64,000 nt of DNA from Aricia agestis. Its lineage: Eukaryota > Arthropoda > Insecta > Lepidoptera > Lycaenidae. The notes beneath the pieces were generated by a model, which saw only the letters and a program-made list of their open reading frames with translations, searched no databases and was not told where the DNA came from. Positions within the stretch are counted from its first letter, which is position 1; the number at the start of each line of letters is the position of its first letter. Shown piece after piece: positions 43,386 to 54,923 of the stretch. The position numbers were made by a program, and so were the translations under genes. The stretch covers positions 5,059,501-5,123,500 of the forward strand of contig NC_056410.1 of the NCBI RefSeq assembly GCF_905147365.1. Direction: 5' to 3'.

Positions 43386-44150
43386 CTATGGCTACTCTAC
43401 AGTGGATCACATATATTCATTAGAAATCATCTTCGGGATGTACCAAGAATTTCAAAGACCACTCTATCAAATGCTTTTTGTAGTGTATGAAGGCGGCCTT
43501 CATACACTACAAAAAGCATTTGATACTGTACTGCAACTGTACCAATCAATATGGGAAGCCCTAGAAACACAAAATGTAGATACTAAATACATCAGGCTGC
43601 TAAAATACTTGTAAAAAAACAATATTAGCAGAGTTAGACTGGAGAATACTGGTCCTCCATTTCCAATCAAAAAAGGTGTGATACAGGGGGACCCGCTCTT
43701 CCCTAGAATATTTATAGCTGTGCTAGAATTCATAATAAGAAAAGCTAATTGGATTAGAAATGGTCTTAATATCAACGGTAAATATATCAGCCGCCTAAGA
43801 TTTGTAGATGATCTAGTCCTATTGTCTGAAAACAGCAAAGAGCTAGAACGTATGTTAACTAAATAATAAATTATTGACACTGAGTAGACAGTCAGGTCAG
43901 GAAATCAATTTTAATAAAACCAAGGTGATGACAAACGCAACCAAAAACGAAATAAAAATCTAAAACTGTAGAGCATGTCGACTCATATATAATATATCTC
44001 GGGAAACAAATTTCTTTGACACGGAACGACAATGAATTAGAAATAGAGAGAGGAGTAAAAGGCACTTGGAAGAAATATAGCAGGGGGAGGGGGAGTTTCG
44101 TGAGGGAGTGTTTTTGAAAAAAGTTATGTACGTATATACAGAGCAACTCA
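43386..44150 (+). pseudogene. RTE-type LINE reverse transcriptase fragment
   Basis: Broken frames read 'STVDHIYSLEIIFGMYQEF', 'KAFDTVLQLYQSIWEALETQN', 'SRVRLENTGPPFPIKKGVIQ', 'GLNINGKYISRLRFVDDLVL' (catalytic FVDD) and 'NFNKTKVMTN', the reverse transcriptase of the element whose endonuclease lies at 41995-42521. Stops at 43612 and 43864 plus later frameshifts show it is dead. Between the two halves about 860 bp of foreign DNA replaced the RTE middle section. Confidence 0.7.
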
Positions 44151-44282
44151 AATAAAATTTCTCTTGATTAGTGTTCAGGTGATTACAAATTGGGAAAAAG
44201 CAAGTGTGGACAGCGACTGATTAGTGCAAGTCCTTTATTTCTCCTAATCACTAATCGCACTAAAAAAGTGAATACAGGCTCT

Positions 44283-44392
44283 GCCAAAAAAGTGAAGAAA
44301 TTAAAAAGTGGCAACATCGTAGTGAAATCAATCTGAAAACAGGGATGATCTACGATGTTGCCACTTGTTAATTTCTTCACTTTTTTTGACAG
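44283..44392. repeat. Inverted repeat around 'aagtggcaacatcgtag'
   Basis: 'agtgaagaaattaaaaagtg' 'gcaacatcgtag' is mirrored by 'ctacgatgttgccacttgtt' 'aatttcttcact' with a centre of about 30 bases. The outer 'cttcactttttttgacagac' also occurs at about 18580. Confidence 0.65.
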
Positions 44393-44967
44393 ACTATAAA
44401 TATACAAAAATTGTTGAGATCTAGGTACTTATTAATGTCATACATAAGTTTATCAAATTGTAACGGATTTTATTACACAAACAAAAAATAAATAAATAAA
44501 TAAAATAAAATAAATCTTTATTAAACATACAAGGACAGAAAATAGAAGCTTTTAGAAGAACAGTCTTTTGTTTGTATAATTTCTGACGAAAGGTATAATT
44601 TCTATGGCTGGTTTCGGAGTCACACGTACCGCGTGTGAATTTGCAACTCTCCAGTGACTTCGTGACAGTGCCGAATTTTTATTTTTTATGAGAGTAGGCC
44701 AATTTATTTACTTGAAAAATTATCACAAATATATTCGGAGATTTATGATAATAAAGTTTCGAATGTGGAATTAAGGAAAGGAATAAAATAACTTTTGGCT
44801 CGAAAATTTTACAGCTGAATTAGTATATTACTTTTATACTAATAAAGGGAAAAGCTATTTTATTAACGGTACCCCGGTCCCCGTTACACTTTCACAAATG
44901 TACTACCTCTGGGATCTATATAAACCTAATATAACAGATGGGGCTCAGAATAGACAGCAGACTAACA

Positions 44968-45254
44968 GCCATGCCACACGACTCGGTGCGGTGCCGCACC
45001 GGAGGTTATCTCGCCGGACTACCGGCCACACGGTGAGTGCGACGCCGCAACGTTTTGCAGTACTGTAGCGGCGACGAACTCGAGCTCTACCAATACATAC
45101 ACCCTTCGGCCCTCCCCGCTTCGTCTCGATTCCGGTGCGCGTGCGGTGCAGCGCCGGAGCACACCGGACGGCGCCGTGTGCCATACCATACATTTTTATA
45201 TGTAGGAAACCGGAGCGGCACCGGTCAGACGCCGCACCGCATCGTGTGGCATGG
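44968..45254. mobile_element. GC-rich MITE
   Basis: 'gccatgccacacgactcggt' 'gcggtgccg' on the left mirrors 'cgccgcaccgcatcgtgtgg' 'catgg' on the right. Interior 'ccggagcggcaccggtcaga' and 'cggtgcgcgtgcggtgcagc' blocks are also palindromic. GC content is far above the surroundings. Confidence 0.65.
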
Positions 45255-45260
45255 TACTAA

Positions 45261-45672
45261 GGGTCACAGCACACATAATATCAACTCGGAAAGGGATCGT
45301 CACCGTATCGCCTTTCGCCACGCCGTCAACCAGGCGTCGATCCTGTACGTCAACTCTGCTACGGCTTGGCGACACCGCGCTTACGGCACGCCGACCGCTG
45401 GCCCAAGATCAGTTTGAAGCGAGGGTGGACGAAGAATCGTAAGCTTGGGTACGGAAAGACGTAAGCGCGCGGACGACGAGCCGTAAGCGCGGGAACCGGA
45501 AGTTGACCACGCATTGCATTGCGGTTTGGATCATGTTGCGAGGCGAATTACGTTACGATTCCGCTTAGTGTGTGTTGCAGTAGGGAATTTCATACAAACA
45601 ATATTAAACGGCTCGAGGCGAAACGGTGACGATTTCTTTCCGAGTTGATATGTGTGCTGTGGCCTATGACCC
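45261..45672. mobile_element. MITE with TAA target duplication
   Basis: GGGTCACAGCACACATAATA and 'tcaactcggaaagg...cgtcaccgt' mirror 'acggtgacgatttctttccg' 'agttgatatgtgtgctgtgg' and end GACCC. TAA flanks both ends (45258-45260 and 45673-45675). A 3-bp TWA duplication again suggests PIF/Harbinger. It lies 6 bp from the MITE at 44968-45254. Confidence 0.7.
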
Positions 45673-45683
45673 TAAAAGTCAAG

Positions 45684-45689
45684 TTTATT
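45684..45689 (-). promoter_or_regulatory. Candidate polyadenylation signal of the minus-strand ZAD gene
   Basis: AATAAA on the minus strand, 64 bp past the stop codon at 45753 and just before the MITE edge at 45675. Confidence 0.4.
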
Positions 45690-45752
45690 GTTTGAGAGCC
45701 TTCTAAATTATTTGTTGATCATGTAGTAAAGCTGTAACTCTTAAAACTAGCA

Positions 45753-47176
45753 TCAAGTATCATTCTTATCGTGAGCACACTTGTGTCGCTTTAGGCCGCT
45801 ACTCTGTGCGAAGTGACTGTCGCAGTGGTCGCAAGTGTAGGGCCTCTCGCCTGTATGTATTCGCATATGCAGCTTGAGGTTGCCGTTGATCGAGAACTGC
45901 TTGTTGCACACGTGGCAGTTGTACGGCCTATCCTCCGTGTGCACCTTCATGTGCTTGCTGAGGTTGCCGACCTGCTTGTTGCACACTTTACACGTGTACG
46001 GTTTGACGCCGGTGTGGACGCGCATGTGACGCTTCAGCTGCCCCGTCTCCCGGAACGGCCGCTTGCATATCTCACAGCTGAAAGGCTTCTCCCCGGAGTG
46101 GACGCGCATATGAATCTTTAAGTATCCGTTATCCGAAAACGATTTCTTGCAAACCTTACAACTGTACGGTCGCTCGCCAGTGTGTGTTCGCTCGTGCAGT
46201 TTGAAACTAGCCATTTGCGCGAACTGCCGATCACAAAACGAGCACTCGTACAGTTTCAAACCCGTGTGTATTCTCATGTGAACCTTCAGCGTGGTGTACG
46301 CTGTGAAATTTTCTTTGCAAACCTCGCAAGTGTATGGTCTCTCCCCTGTGTGTTGACGTTCGTGAATCGTCAAGTAACTTTTACTTGAGAAATTTTTGTT
46401 GCACACTGTACAAGTGTGGGGTTTGGCGCCCGTGTGTATTATAGATATATGCCTCTTGAGATGTGTACGCTGTAGAAACCTCCTCCCGCAGATATCGCAG
46501 ATATAAGGTTTCTCACCCGTGTGAATTAGCATATGTGATTTCAAAGATTGATTATGGCCGAATGATTTATTACAAATTGTACATACATACTTCTTCTCTT
46601 TGGTGTGCGTCTTCATGTGCTCCCTCAGACTTTTTCTCTTCTGATATTCTTTATTGCATTGTAAACATTTGAATTTTTGGTCTACAAAGTGTGTATTTAA
46701 ATGGTTTTTCAGGAGTCTCGGCTTTTCAAAAGCTTTCTTGCATATTGTGCATGGGAATTGATCACCAACAATGTGGCTCTCTTCTATGTGTTTTATGAAG
46801 TCTTTATTTGAAATAAACTTACTTTCGCACAGAAGACAGTGATGGTTCTTCTGCCCGGTATGTACTTGCATGTGAACTTCGAGGGAGCCTAGATATGAAA
46901 ATTTCCTCCTGCATACTGTACAAGTATGTTTTTTGTCTCTTTGTTTTGTTGGCTTTGTGTCTTCTTCTAAAAAAAGCAAGATATCAGAACCATGTTACAA
47001 AGTGTTAATATGCTTAATAGCTATTAGCTATAATTTAGAAACTAGCTGTTTGACCGAGCTTTGCTCGGTATCCGATGAAAATGACATTTTCTAGAAATGA
47101 TTCCTAGCTAGATCGATTTATCGCCCCCGAAACCCCCTATAAACTAAATTTCATGAAAATCGTTGGAGCCGATTCC

Positions 47177-47220
<44 letters not shown>

Positions 47221-48414
47221 TATACAAGAATCGCTCGTTTAAAGATATAAGATAAAGGAATATGAAAACAATTACCATCACTGCCTGAGGGTTCATTTGT
47301 CCACATTCCATCAAAACATTTAAGTTTTGATAGTGGTTGGTCATCAATATCTAACCCAATTCCTATTTGTGATGAATCATTTTCTGTGTAAATTGAAATT
47401 ATTATTAGGGCCACCATAGAACAAAAAGACATTCATTGTAATTAAGACATGGGAATATCTTACCAATACTATCAGCATAATTTAGGCAATCCGCACTTTT
47501 CTCATCATTTGTGAGTTCCTTTTTGAGCTCTGAAATAAATAAAGACTTTAAGAACATTAGGGTTGTAACATAATAACTAATATAAATAAATAAAAAATTA
47601 CTAAGCTCACCACAAAGGTATTCTGGTGTTTCCTCTTTCACTGGCTTGTCAGAGGTGTTTTCTCCTAAAGTACAAAATAATATTCATTATAACAAGACAT
47701 GTAATTAAAAGTTTGTGTACTATCAGAGAAGTTGATTCCTAGGCAGATGGCGGACCTAAGTAATTTGGTAAGTCAAACCCATCTGACCAATCACAGCTAG
47801 CATTGAATTGACATAAGCCAACCAAATGATGTAGGTCCGTTAACTGCCTAGGCCCTAGGAATCAATTTTCTCAATGGTACAAGCAAAACTACTAATTTCT
47901 AGTGTTCATAACCAAAACACAAAATTTTACATCCTTTTAAATTATTGAAAAAGCCACATAGGTACAAAACAAATAGTGCATAATACAATACCTTTAACAA
48001 GAAGATGATTATAATACTGGTAAAATAAGTTTTCACAGTTAGCAATTTGATTTTTGAATCTAGCAGCATCATGTAGTCTCGGTATACATATTTCACATAT
48101 TGCATGTATTCCAGGTACTTCTTTCGTTGGATGAAACTAAAGTAAACATTAAAACAGAACTATATAATATGTTCAAGAGGTTTCTTTGTGATATGTGATA
48201 AGAGAAAGGGTAGGTACTTCGTTCTATAAAAGTCCTGGGAAAAGGTGCTAAGTTAATTCCTGGGTAATAATAAACTTACAGCAATATTATAAGTTTCCTT
48301 TATCATAGTTATGTAAATTAGTGTGCGCCCTTCGTATTCAATCTGATCGTAAAGGCTTCTGAAATTTCCTTGACTGTGACAACAACGGCATATTCCTTCC
48401 ATATTATCAATCAT
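45753..48414 (-). CDS. ZAD-C2H2 zinc-finger protein gene, complete
   Basis: Exons (5' to 3') 48414-48280, 48136-47992, 47664-47611, 47529-47464, 47383-47276 and 46966-45753 join in frame to 573 residues plus stop; junction phases are 0,1,1,1,1. Residues 1-93 are a ZAD with Cys 9, 12, 59 and 62 ('CRCCHSQGNFRSLYD' and 'CEICIPRLHDAARFKN'), known to bind zinc and dimerise. Residues 94-169 are an acidic linker. From 185 on there are 14 C2H2 fingers with TGEKP/TGERP linkers typical of tight DNA binding. Finger 12 ('CKVCNKQVGNLSKHMKVH') is three residues short between Cys and His. Expected in the nucleus as a DNA-binding regulator; target unknown. Start chosen at MIDNMEG; the second ATG (48402) is an alternative. 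Introns contain a MITE and an (AT)n-tailed repeat. Confidence 0.85.
47041..47217 (+). repeat. Dispersed repeat with (AT)n tail
   Basis: 'actagctgtttgaccgagct' 'ttgctcggtatccgatgaaa', 'cgatttatcgcccccgaaac' and 'cgttggagccgattccgaga' end in about 50 bp of AT. The complement occurs at 58920-59067 in codanin-1 intron 4. Lies in intron 5 of the minus-strand ZAD gene. Confidence 0.7.
47726..47872. mobile_element. MITE in intron 2 of the minus-strand ZAD gene
   Basis: 'gagaagttgattcctaggca' 'gatggcggacct' mirrors 'aggtccgttaactgcctagg' (then 'ccctaggaatcaattttctc'). Non-coding. Confidence 0.65.
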
Positions 48415-48740
48415 ATACTAATAAATTCGTAGTTTATAATACCCTAAAAAATTTAATTCATTACAAACATTCATTCATCAAAAATTAAACCAAAAGCCAA
48501 AACACAAACAAAAATAACAACAGATTACAGACTTCTTTTTTTTTATTATGGCTCCTTTGTGAGTCGCCAGTATCAGAGCACAGAGTACTTTATTATATGT
48601 ATCAGAGTGTTTTGGCAAAGACTTTACTTTATGAGATGGCTTTATGAAGAAACAAGGTTACGGTATGATGAGACGCGTACGGTGTCTGTTGAAAAATTTA
48701 AAACAAACACAAACATTTAGGGTTAGTCTTATACACCTTA

Positions 48741-49529
48741 TGTCGGCTGTATACTCTCGCCGAGAGCTCTCGGGCGAGAGTCTTGTGCGAGAGCCCCTTG
48801 CCCGAGTGCGATCATGTACATTCTCGCTTAGTTCAATCGCAGTTATGAACTCAGAGAAGATGGATCATTATTTTTCTCTATGCATCGAAAGATATCATTG
48901 TAATCCAAAGATCTATAATCAAATTCTATTTTATTTCTCACAGATAATGACTGATAATGACACACCGAGGCGGCCCGAGTGCGAGAGTGTAAATGGGTGC
49001 GCTCGCCTCGTCTCGCCTGTCTCGGACCCTCTCGGTCCGGTGTCGGTATTTTGCGAGAGTGTACAACCGACATTATGTCGGCTGTACACTCTTGTCGAGA
49101 CACAGCGAGGCGGCCCGAGTGCGAGAGTGTAAATGGGTGCGCTCGCCTCGTCTCGCCTGTCTCGGACCCTCTCGGGCCGGTATCGGTATTTTGCGCCCGA
49201 GACAAAGGGTCTCGCGAGGAAAGCGAGCGCATTACTGTACACTCTCGCGTTTTTCACTACTAGTGGCGCCGCTAGACAGTGCAGAACAGAAAAATAACAA
49301 TAATAAACGTCATTATCAGTCATTATCTGTGAGAAATAAAATTAAATATGATTATAGATCTTTGGATTACAATGATATCTTTCGATGCATAGAGAAAAAT
49401 AATGGTCCATCTTCTCTGAGTTCATAACTGCAATTGAACTAAGCGAGAATGTACATGATCGCACTCGGGCAAGGGGCTCTCGCACGAGACTCTCGCCCGA
49501 GAGCTCTCGGCGAGAGTGTACAGCCGACA
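48741..49529. mobile_element. Tandem pair of inverted-repeat elements forming a large foldback
   Basis: Three copies of the end sequence TGTCGGCTGTACACTCT or its complement (starts 48741 and 49076, ends 49072 and 49529) divide the region into two units of 332 and 454 bp with TTA between them and TTA on the left. The outer 215 bp (48741-48955 and 49315-49529) are near-perfect complements, including 'gagagctctcgggcgagagt'. A segment of about 97 bp ('gaggcggcccgagtgcgaga' onward) is tandemly repeated at 48964 and 49109. The open frames here are by-products of the GC-rich arms. Confidence 0.7.
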
Positions 49530-49559
49530 ATACAATTTAAGATTACAGACTTCGTCTTA

Positions 49560-50529
49560 TTCGTTACTTTAAAATATATATTTTTTTAAATAAGGGGCAA
49601 ATCTCAATGGGGCAAACCATAGATTTTAGTTGTTTTGGGTAACGTTCCGTCACGCGTGGGGTCTAGAGGTACCCCAATATAAATATACATATAAATTCAG
49701 AATGATCTAATAATTTTTAAAACCCGTTTTATATTATAAGAATAGATAATATTTTATTTATGAAAAGCATTTATTAATAATAAACTAACCATTATTTAGA
49801 CAGTAAAGAACATTTTTATGAACTAACCAATCTCGTGCATAGAATTTGTAGGGCACATGTTTAATGTACTAAAATCCAACAAAAATGTCTACTTCTGACT
49901 AATTCATTGTTTTTTTCTAATAAAATAAGCCTTAGAAAGAAATAATCAAAATAAAAATTAACACTAAACATTACAGAAAAAAATTGACAATCCGTGAAAA
50001 GTACGACCCTAAACTAAAATAATTCCTTGAGTAAGCTAGGTAAGTAATAAATGAGACTTGCAAATAGTTTTATAGTAAGGCTTACGTACAATAATAATTA
50101 GTTCTGGGACAATCTTCGCCTCATTTTTGGTGCACTAGGTCTAGCTATCTCTAACTCTTTCAAAATGTTTCCAAAAACAGAGACAATAAATTGTATAATA
50201 TGATTTGAGCGATATGATTTTCTGTTAGTCGGCAACAAATTTTCCATTTATACATAGACAATTCAAAAAAACAAACAAAATAAACACATAACCAATGTGA
50301 AAAAAGTATATACGTTAAATCACGGGTGGGGTCTGCAGGTATCCCCACATAAGCAAAAATGTAACTTCTCTTATCCGAGGAGCGACGGACTTTTACTCAC
50401 TGAAAAACCTCGCGTTGCATTGAGAGCAAAATATTCGATCGTAACTTGCCAATTTAAAAAAATACCGTCAATGTCTATTGAGAATGTCTATTGTGGCGTA
50501 GACCACGCCCGTGACGTTAAAGGTTAAGG
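49560..50529. other. Intergenic sequence with a spaced direct repeat
   Basis: 'cacgcgtggggtctagaggt' 'acccca' at 49651 and 'cacgggtggggtctgcaggt' 'atcccca' at 50321 are direct repeats 670 bp apart and may bound an old element. Otherwise AT-rich, no gene seen. Confidence 0.4.
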
Positions 50530-51855
50530 AGTGAGCACACTGAGACGGGCCGTGCCGGGGCTCAGCGTGCCGGGGCTCATCGCAAAAATCCGCCTCCATA
50601 CAATTTGTATCGAAGCGGAAATCCGCTGCGCCCCGACACAGTGTGCGATACGCGTATCCGCTTCCATACAAATCATAAACTTATATGACAGTATATTATA
50701 AGTTTATGATACAAATCATAAACTTATATTATAAGTTTATGATACAAATAGGGGAGTTGACAACTTTTTAAAAATAGTTTTAAGCGCTTCACTGTAAATT
50801 AATATTTTATTCAATAATATTATGCCCTAGAATGAGTTAAAAATTATTTTTAATACTGAATTCAAAATATGTTACAAAAACGCGGTATTATGGTCACGTC
50901 ACACGTGATGGTGTGTGACGTCATTGTTCATGAAACAAAACAAGCTTACACGGGAGGTACTAAAGACTGGAGACTGGAGAGAGCCTTATATCAGTGTATA
51001 AGCGTCAAAAGCGTGTAATGTTATGCCCTACTTACTAGGACATAACAAAGGAGTCGGTCTGCATATTTCATGTAATAAAAGTGTTAATAAAGGTTTTTAG
51101 TGATCATTTAATGCTAGATATTGTTGAGTTTTGATTTTAACATTAAATACGTAAGTTTTGAACAACGTTTTTTGGGCTTTTTAATCGGTATTTTTGTAAG
51201 CTAAAAAGATAATTTATAAGTTTATTAATCCCTTATTCGTATTCCTGTATAAGGCATTAGTGCTAAAATGTCACATCAATTAATAGTTTGGCTATAAAAA
51301 TTGCATAGCTTTTTACGTGTGTTTACGGATTCTCATCACTTGAACTATTGTTAATCGATATTATGAACTAATTGACTTTCTTTCCTATATCATATTGTGC
51401 TTCGAAATAATCGACAAATAGAAATATTCAAGAAAACAAACGCACACTACTTGTATGAAAATAAGCACAAAATGGCCACGCGATGACGGGATAAGACTAC
51501 ATCTATACTATAATACTTTATCGATGCTCGGCACACTGAGCAAAAGTGAGTACTAACAACTGTCAATTTTGTTTGACACTGAACGATGACGTCACTGCTT
51601 CAGATTGGCGTTTCCAATCACGTGACTTACAGTTAAAAAATCCAATTTTGTTCAATGTAAAATAAAATGAATAATATTTTTTTCGTTATTTGTATTGTTT
51701 TAGAGTTTTTGTCAATAAATCTATAAAATTTAGTAATTATTTTAAAATTTTAAATATACTGTCAACTCCCGGATTGTATGGAGGCGGATTTTTGTGATGA
51801 GCCCCGGCACGCTGAGACGAGCCGTCCCCGGCACGGCCGGGTCTCAGTGAGCACT
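50530..51855. mobile_element. 1.3-kb inverted-repeat element
   Basis: 'gtgagcacactgagacgggc' 'cgtgccggggctcagcgtgc' 'cggggctcatcgcaaaaatc' on the left mirrors the right end ('tttttgtgatgagccccggc' ... 'ggtctcagtgagcac'). Near the left end 'acaaatcataaacttatat' is repeated and palindromic. The interior is AT-rich and without a transposase, so non-autonomous. Confidence 0.7.
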
Positions 51856-51889
51856 GCCACACAATATTACACAATATTATACATAAATT

Positions 51890-52538
51890 AATATATTTAA
51901 GATTTTTGAAATATTATTTTAATACACATCCAAGACCCAGGAACATTGAAAACTTTTTGTTCCGCCTGCGGGACTCGAACCCAGGACCCCCGGGATGAGC
52001 GCTGCCCACGCGCAATGCGAATTAATTTTCATCGATATTTTCATGGAAATAAGATATTTTCCCACATCAAAATGTAGCCCATGGGCGTACCTAGGTTCTG
52101 GGCCAGGGGGGGGCAAATTACCCAGGTTCTGGTGCCAGGGGGGGGGGCAAATCACCCAGGTTCTGGGCCAGGGGGGGGGGCAAATCAGATTTTTCATAAG
52201 CTAGGTGTTTATAAAGAATAAAAAATTAATAATTGTTAGTTGTAAAAATATTGTATTGCAAACAAATGGCAAAAATTCGTTCTTAATTTTTAATTTTTAT
52301 AGATAAAAGTACTTGAAAATATACTTAGTAGGAACGTCAACATGATCCAGGGGGGGGGGGGGGGGGGGGGGCAGCTGCCCCCTGCCACCCCCTCGGTACG
52401 CCCATATTGTAGCCTATGTCCTTTCTCAGACTCTAGAATAACTGTGTACAAAATTTCATTGCAATCGGTTCAGTAGTTTTGGCGTGAAAGCGAGACAGAC
52501 AGACAGAGATACTTTCGCATTTATAATATTAGTATGGA
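51890..52538 (-). mobile_element. SINE/Helitron composite element, copy 2
   Basis: Same layout as 9762-10060: AT-rich tail, tRNA-like head with B box (complement 'ggactcgaacc' at about 51972), then the Helitron start 'gcatttataatattagtatg' 'ga'. Split at 'tgtagcc' by the element at 52080-52407. Confidence 0.65.
52080..52407. mobile_element. G-rich MITE with 7-bp target duplication
   Basis: The inverted ends ATGGGCGTACC and GGTACGCCCAT lie inside a direct repeat TGTAGCC (52073-52079 and 52408-52414), which is single in the uninterrupted copy at about 9925. Contains three 'caggttctggg-ccagg' units with G runs and, at 52350-52371, a run of 22 G. Confidence 0.65.
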
Positions 52539-52567
52539 GTATGGATTATATTATATAGAGTCTAACT

Positions 52568-54225
52568 GGGTGATTCACTAAGCGTTTCCGCGCGGAATTT
52601 TTGTGATGTAGGAATCTATTTCACTTTCAAGCAAATGTCAAGTGAATACTTTCCGATTTTGCTGTCATTTTGACAGTAGTGACATTTCTTTTGTATGAGT
52701 GAAATAGTTTCCGCCACGGATTCGAGAAGATCTCACCGCGGAAGGGAGTTTGACAACCGACGTCGGAAAATTATCCGAGGATTAGAGCCGTTTTTACGGA
52801 ATCTTCCTGGCACCTCCGAGACTCGTGAAATCTTTTCACTTCGAGAACCGTGTCATGGGCCATGGCGGATATTGTTAGATGGAATTATTTAAGTAATGAT
52901 AAGAATAAAACAAAGCAATTATTAATACTTAGTCGTGTCTTGTATACCTTTTTACCATTTTGAATAAATGTCGTACTGTAATAATTATTATGTGTTAAAT
53001 CTTTAGGAAGTGTTCATTGAACAATAAATATTTTTTATTTAAAAATGCAGTATTTGTGTTAATATTTGGTACTTAAAGGTTTAGAAATATAATATTTTTT
53101 AAATTTTGTATTAATACTTGTGTAATATGTATATTATGTTAAAACATTATTGTGCTTTTACAATAATTTTCAATAGTTATTTATGTAAATATTATAATTC
53201 CAAGTTCATACTCACTACCCGGGAGCTTCCATAGTATCTAATATAAACTTATATTAAATGAAAAACAAATTTAAAACAAATATAAATAGTAATAAGTTTG
53301 TTTTACACATAAATAAAAAGTGTTCTCACACAACAAGATTTACCAATATAATATAATTGTAATATAATTATGTATTACCTATAGGGACCGTGCAGAAATT
53401 ATAGTGCACGCTGTGAGTGCACGTAGAATTTCTAAAAAAATAACCGAGTTTCATTCAAACTTTCAACCCCAATTTCACCCCCTTGGGGGTAGAATTTCCA
53501 AAAACGCTTAATTATACGTATCCATTCATTTTTAATCAGTAACCCAAAAATAAAGTTTCATGTTTCTAACTCAAGTAATGACGGACTTTCATTAAAACTT
53601 TCAACCCTTATTTCACCCCCTTCGGGGTAAAATTTTCAAAATTCCTTCCTTAGTGGGTGTCTACTTAATAAAACAACCCTACTCACCAAATTTCGTGGCT
53701 GTAACTTTTACAGTTTTTGCTCAGCGATGATGAATCAGTCAGTCAGGCCATGTAATTTTATAAGTATAGAAGATGTAACGTATTTCGCTGACTTACAGAG
53801 TACTTTTGTATTTAAAAGAAGTTTCATTAGGTAAGATCTTTGGAGATTAGAAGATGTATTGGCTACATTCTTAATAGTAAATAGTGTTTTGTATTAATTT
53901 TTTTAATGAGTAGCAAATTTTTAATATTCAATGAAATACTCAAAATCATTCGTTGATTAAAACTCAGCTGAAATATATATTTTTTGTATGGTAAGACTAG
54001 TCTTAGTCTTAAAAATTTTGTTCATTAAATTAAGAGGTGCAGGAAAATTTGGAGACAATAATTATTTTCCCATCTTTGATCTTGATACTGACAGCGATGA
54101 AATAACCAAGGCTATATAATGTTATACCGTAGCACTTATTGCCAAAAAAAAAACTAGTGTCAATTATTCTCTTTGGTTTCGGATTCATTTCGGCGACGGA
54201 AAGTTTGTGAATCGCTGTGATACTG
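52568..54225. other. Possible 1.6-kb element with weak inverted ends
   Basis: 'gtgattcactaagcgtttcc' 'gcgcggaat' on the left and 'atttcggcgacggaaagttt' 'gtgaatcgc' on the right are imperfect complements. The interior includes a Helitron-like relic (about 53440-53775, 'ttcacccccttgggggtaga') and a short frame (52695-52892) of no known family. Low certainty. Confidence 0.3.
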
Positions 54226-54315
54226 ACAGATGAAATCTTTTCACGTGAGATCTTTCCGACGATCGTGCATCGGGGGGCAGGAGTCGAATCCTACTTCCTA
54301 CTTCCTACCTATCCT

Positions 54316-54892
54316 ACTAATATTATATCCTACTTCCTACTAATATTATAAAGGCGAAAGTTTGTTTGGATGTATGGATGTATAGATGTGTGGATGTATG
54401 GATGTTTGTTACTCTTTCACGCAAAAACTACTGAACGGATTTTAATGAAACTTTACAATAATATAGCTTATACATCAGAATAACACATAGGCTCCAATTT
54501 TTACCGACTTTCAAAATGGGGGAGTTGTTATGTTCGTTTTCTTATATTCAACGATTACTCCGCCGTTTGTTAACCGATTTTCAAAATTTTTCTTTTGGTA
54601 TATAGGGTATCATCCCAATTTGGTATTATATTCACAAAAGTGGTGATCTGATGAAGGATCCATAAGTAATCGAGGGAACTCCTCAAAACTTATAGGGAAA
54701 CATGTGGTGACTTCGGTTTCGTGAGAAGTATTCTAAGCATATGCTACCAACAAGTATGATTTTGCACCGAGACATACCTTGTATACCGTGGTTCGGAAGG
54801 TGCTGAGAGAACTCCTGATTCTTTATAGATACAAGTTTGGGAGTTTCAGCGTTGTTTTAAGAACAGAAAGCAATACTACTATGCAAATTACA

Positions 54893-54923
<31 letters not shown>

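Noticed and set aside
45813..46672. Plus-strand open frames opposite the zinc-finger exon
   Set aside because: Antisense shadows of the C2H2 array; no matches or splice signals of their own.
48644..49530. Several overlapping open frames on both strands
   Set aside because: They arise from the GC-rich inverted repeats of the foldback element.
52695..52892. 65-residue open frame as a small gene
   Set aside because: No recognisable motif, no splice context, and it lies in probable repeat sequence.
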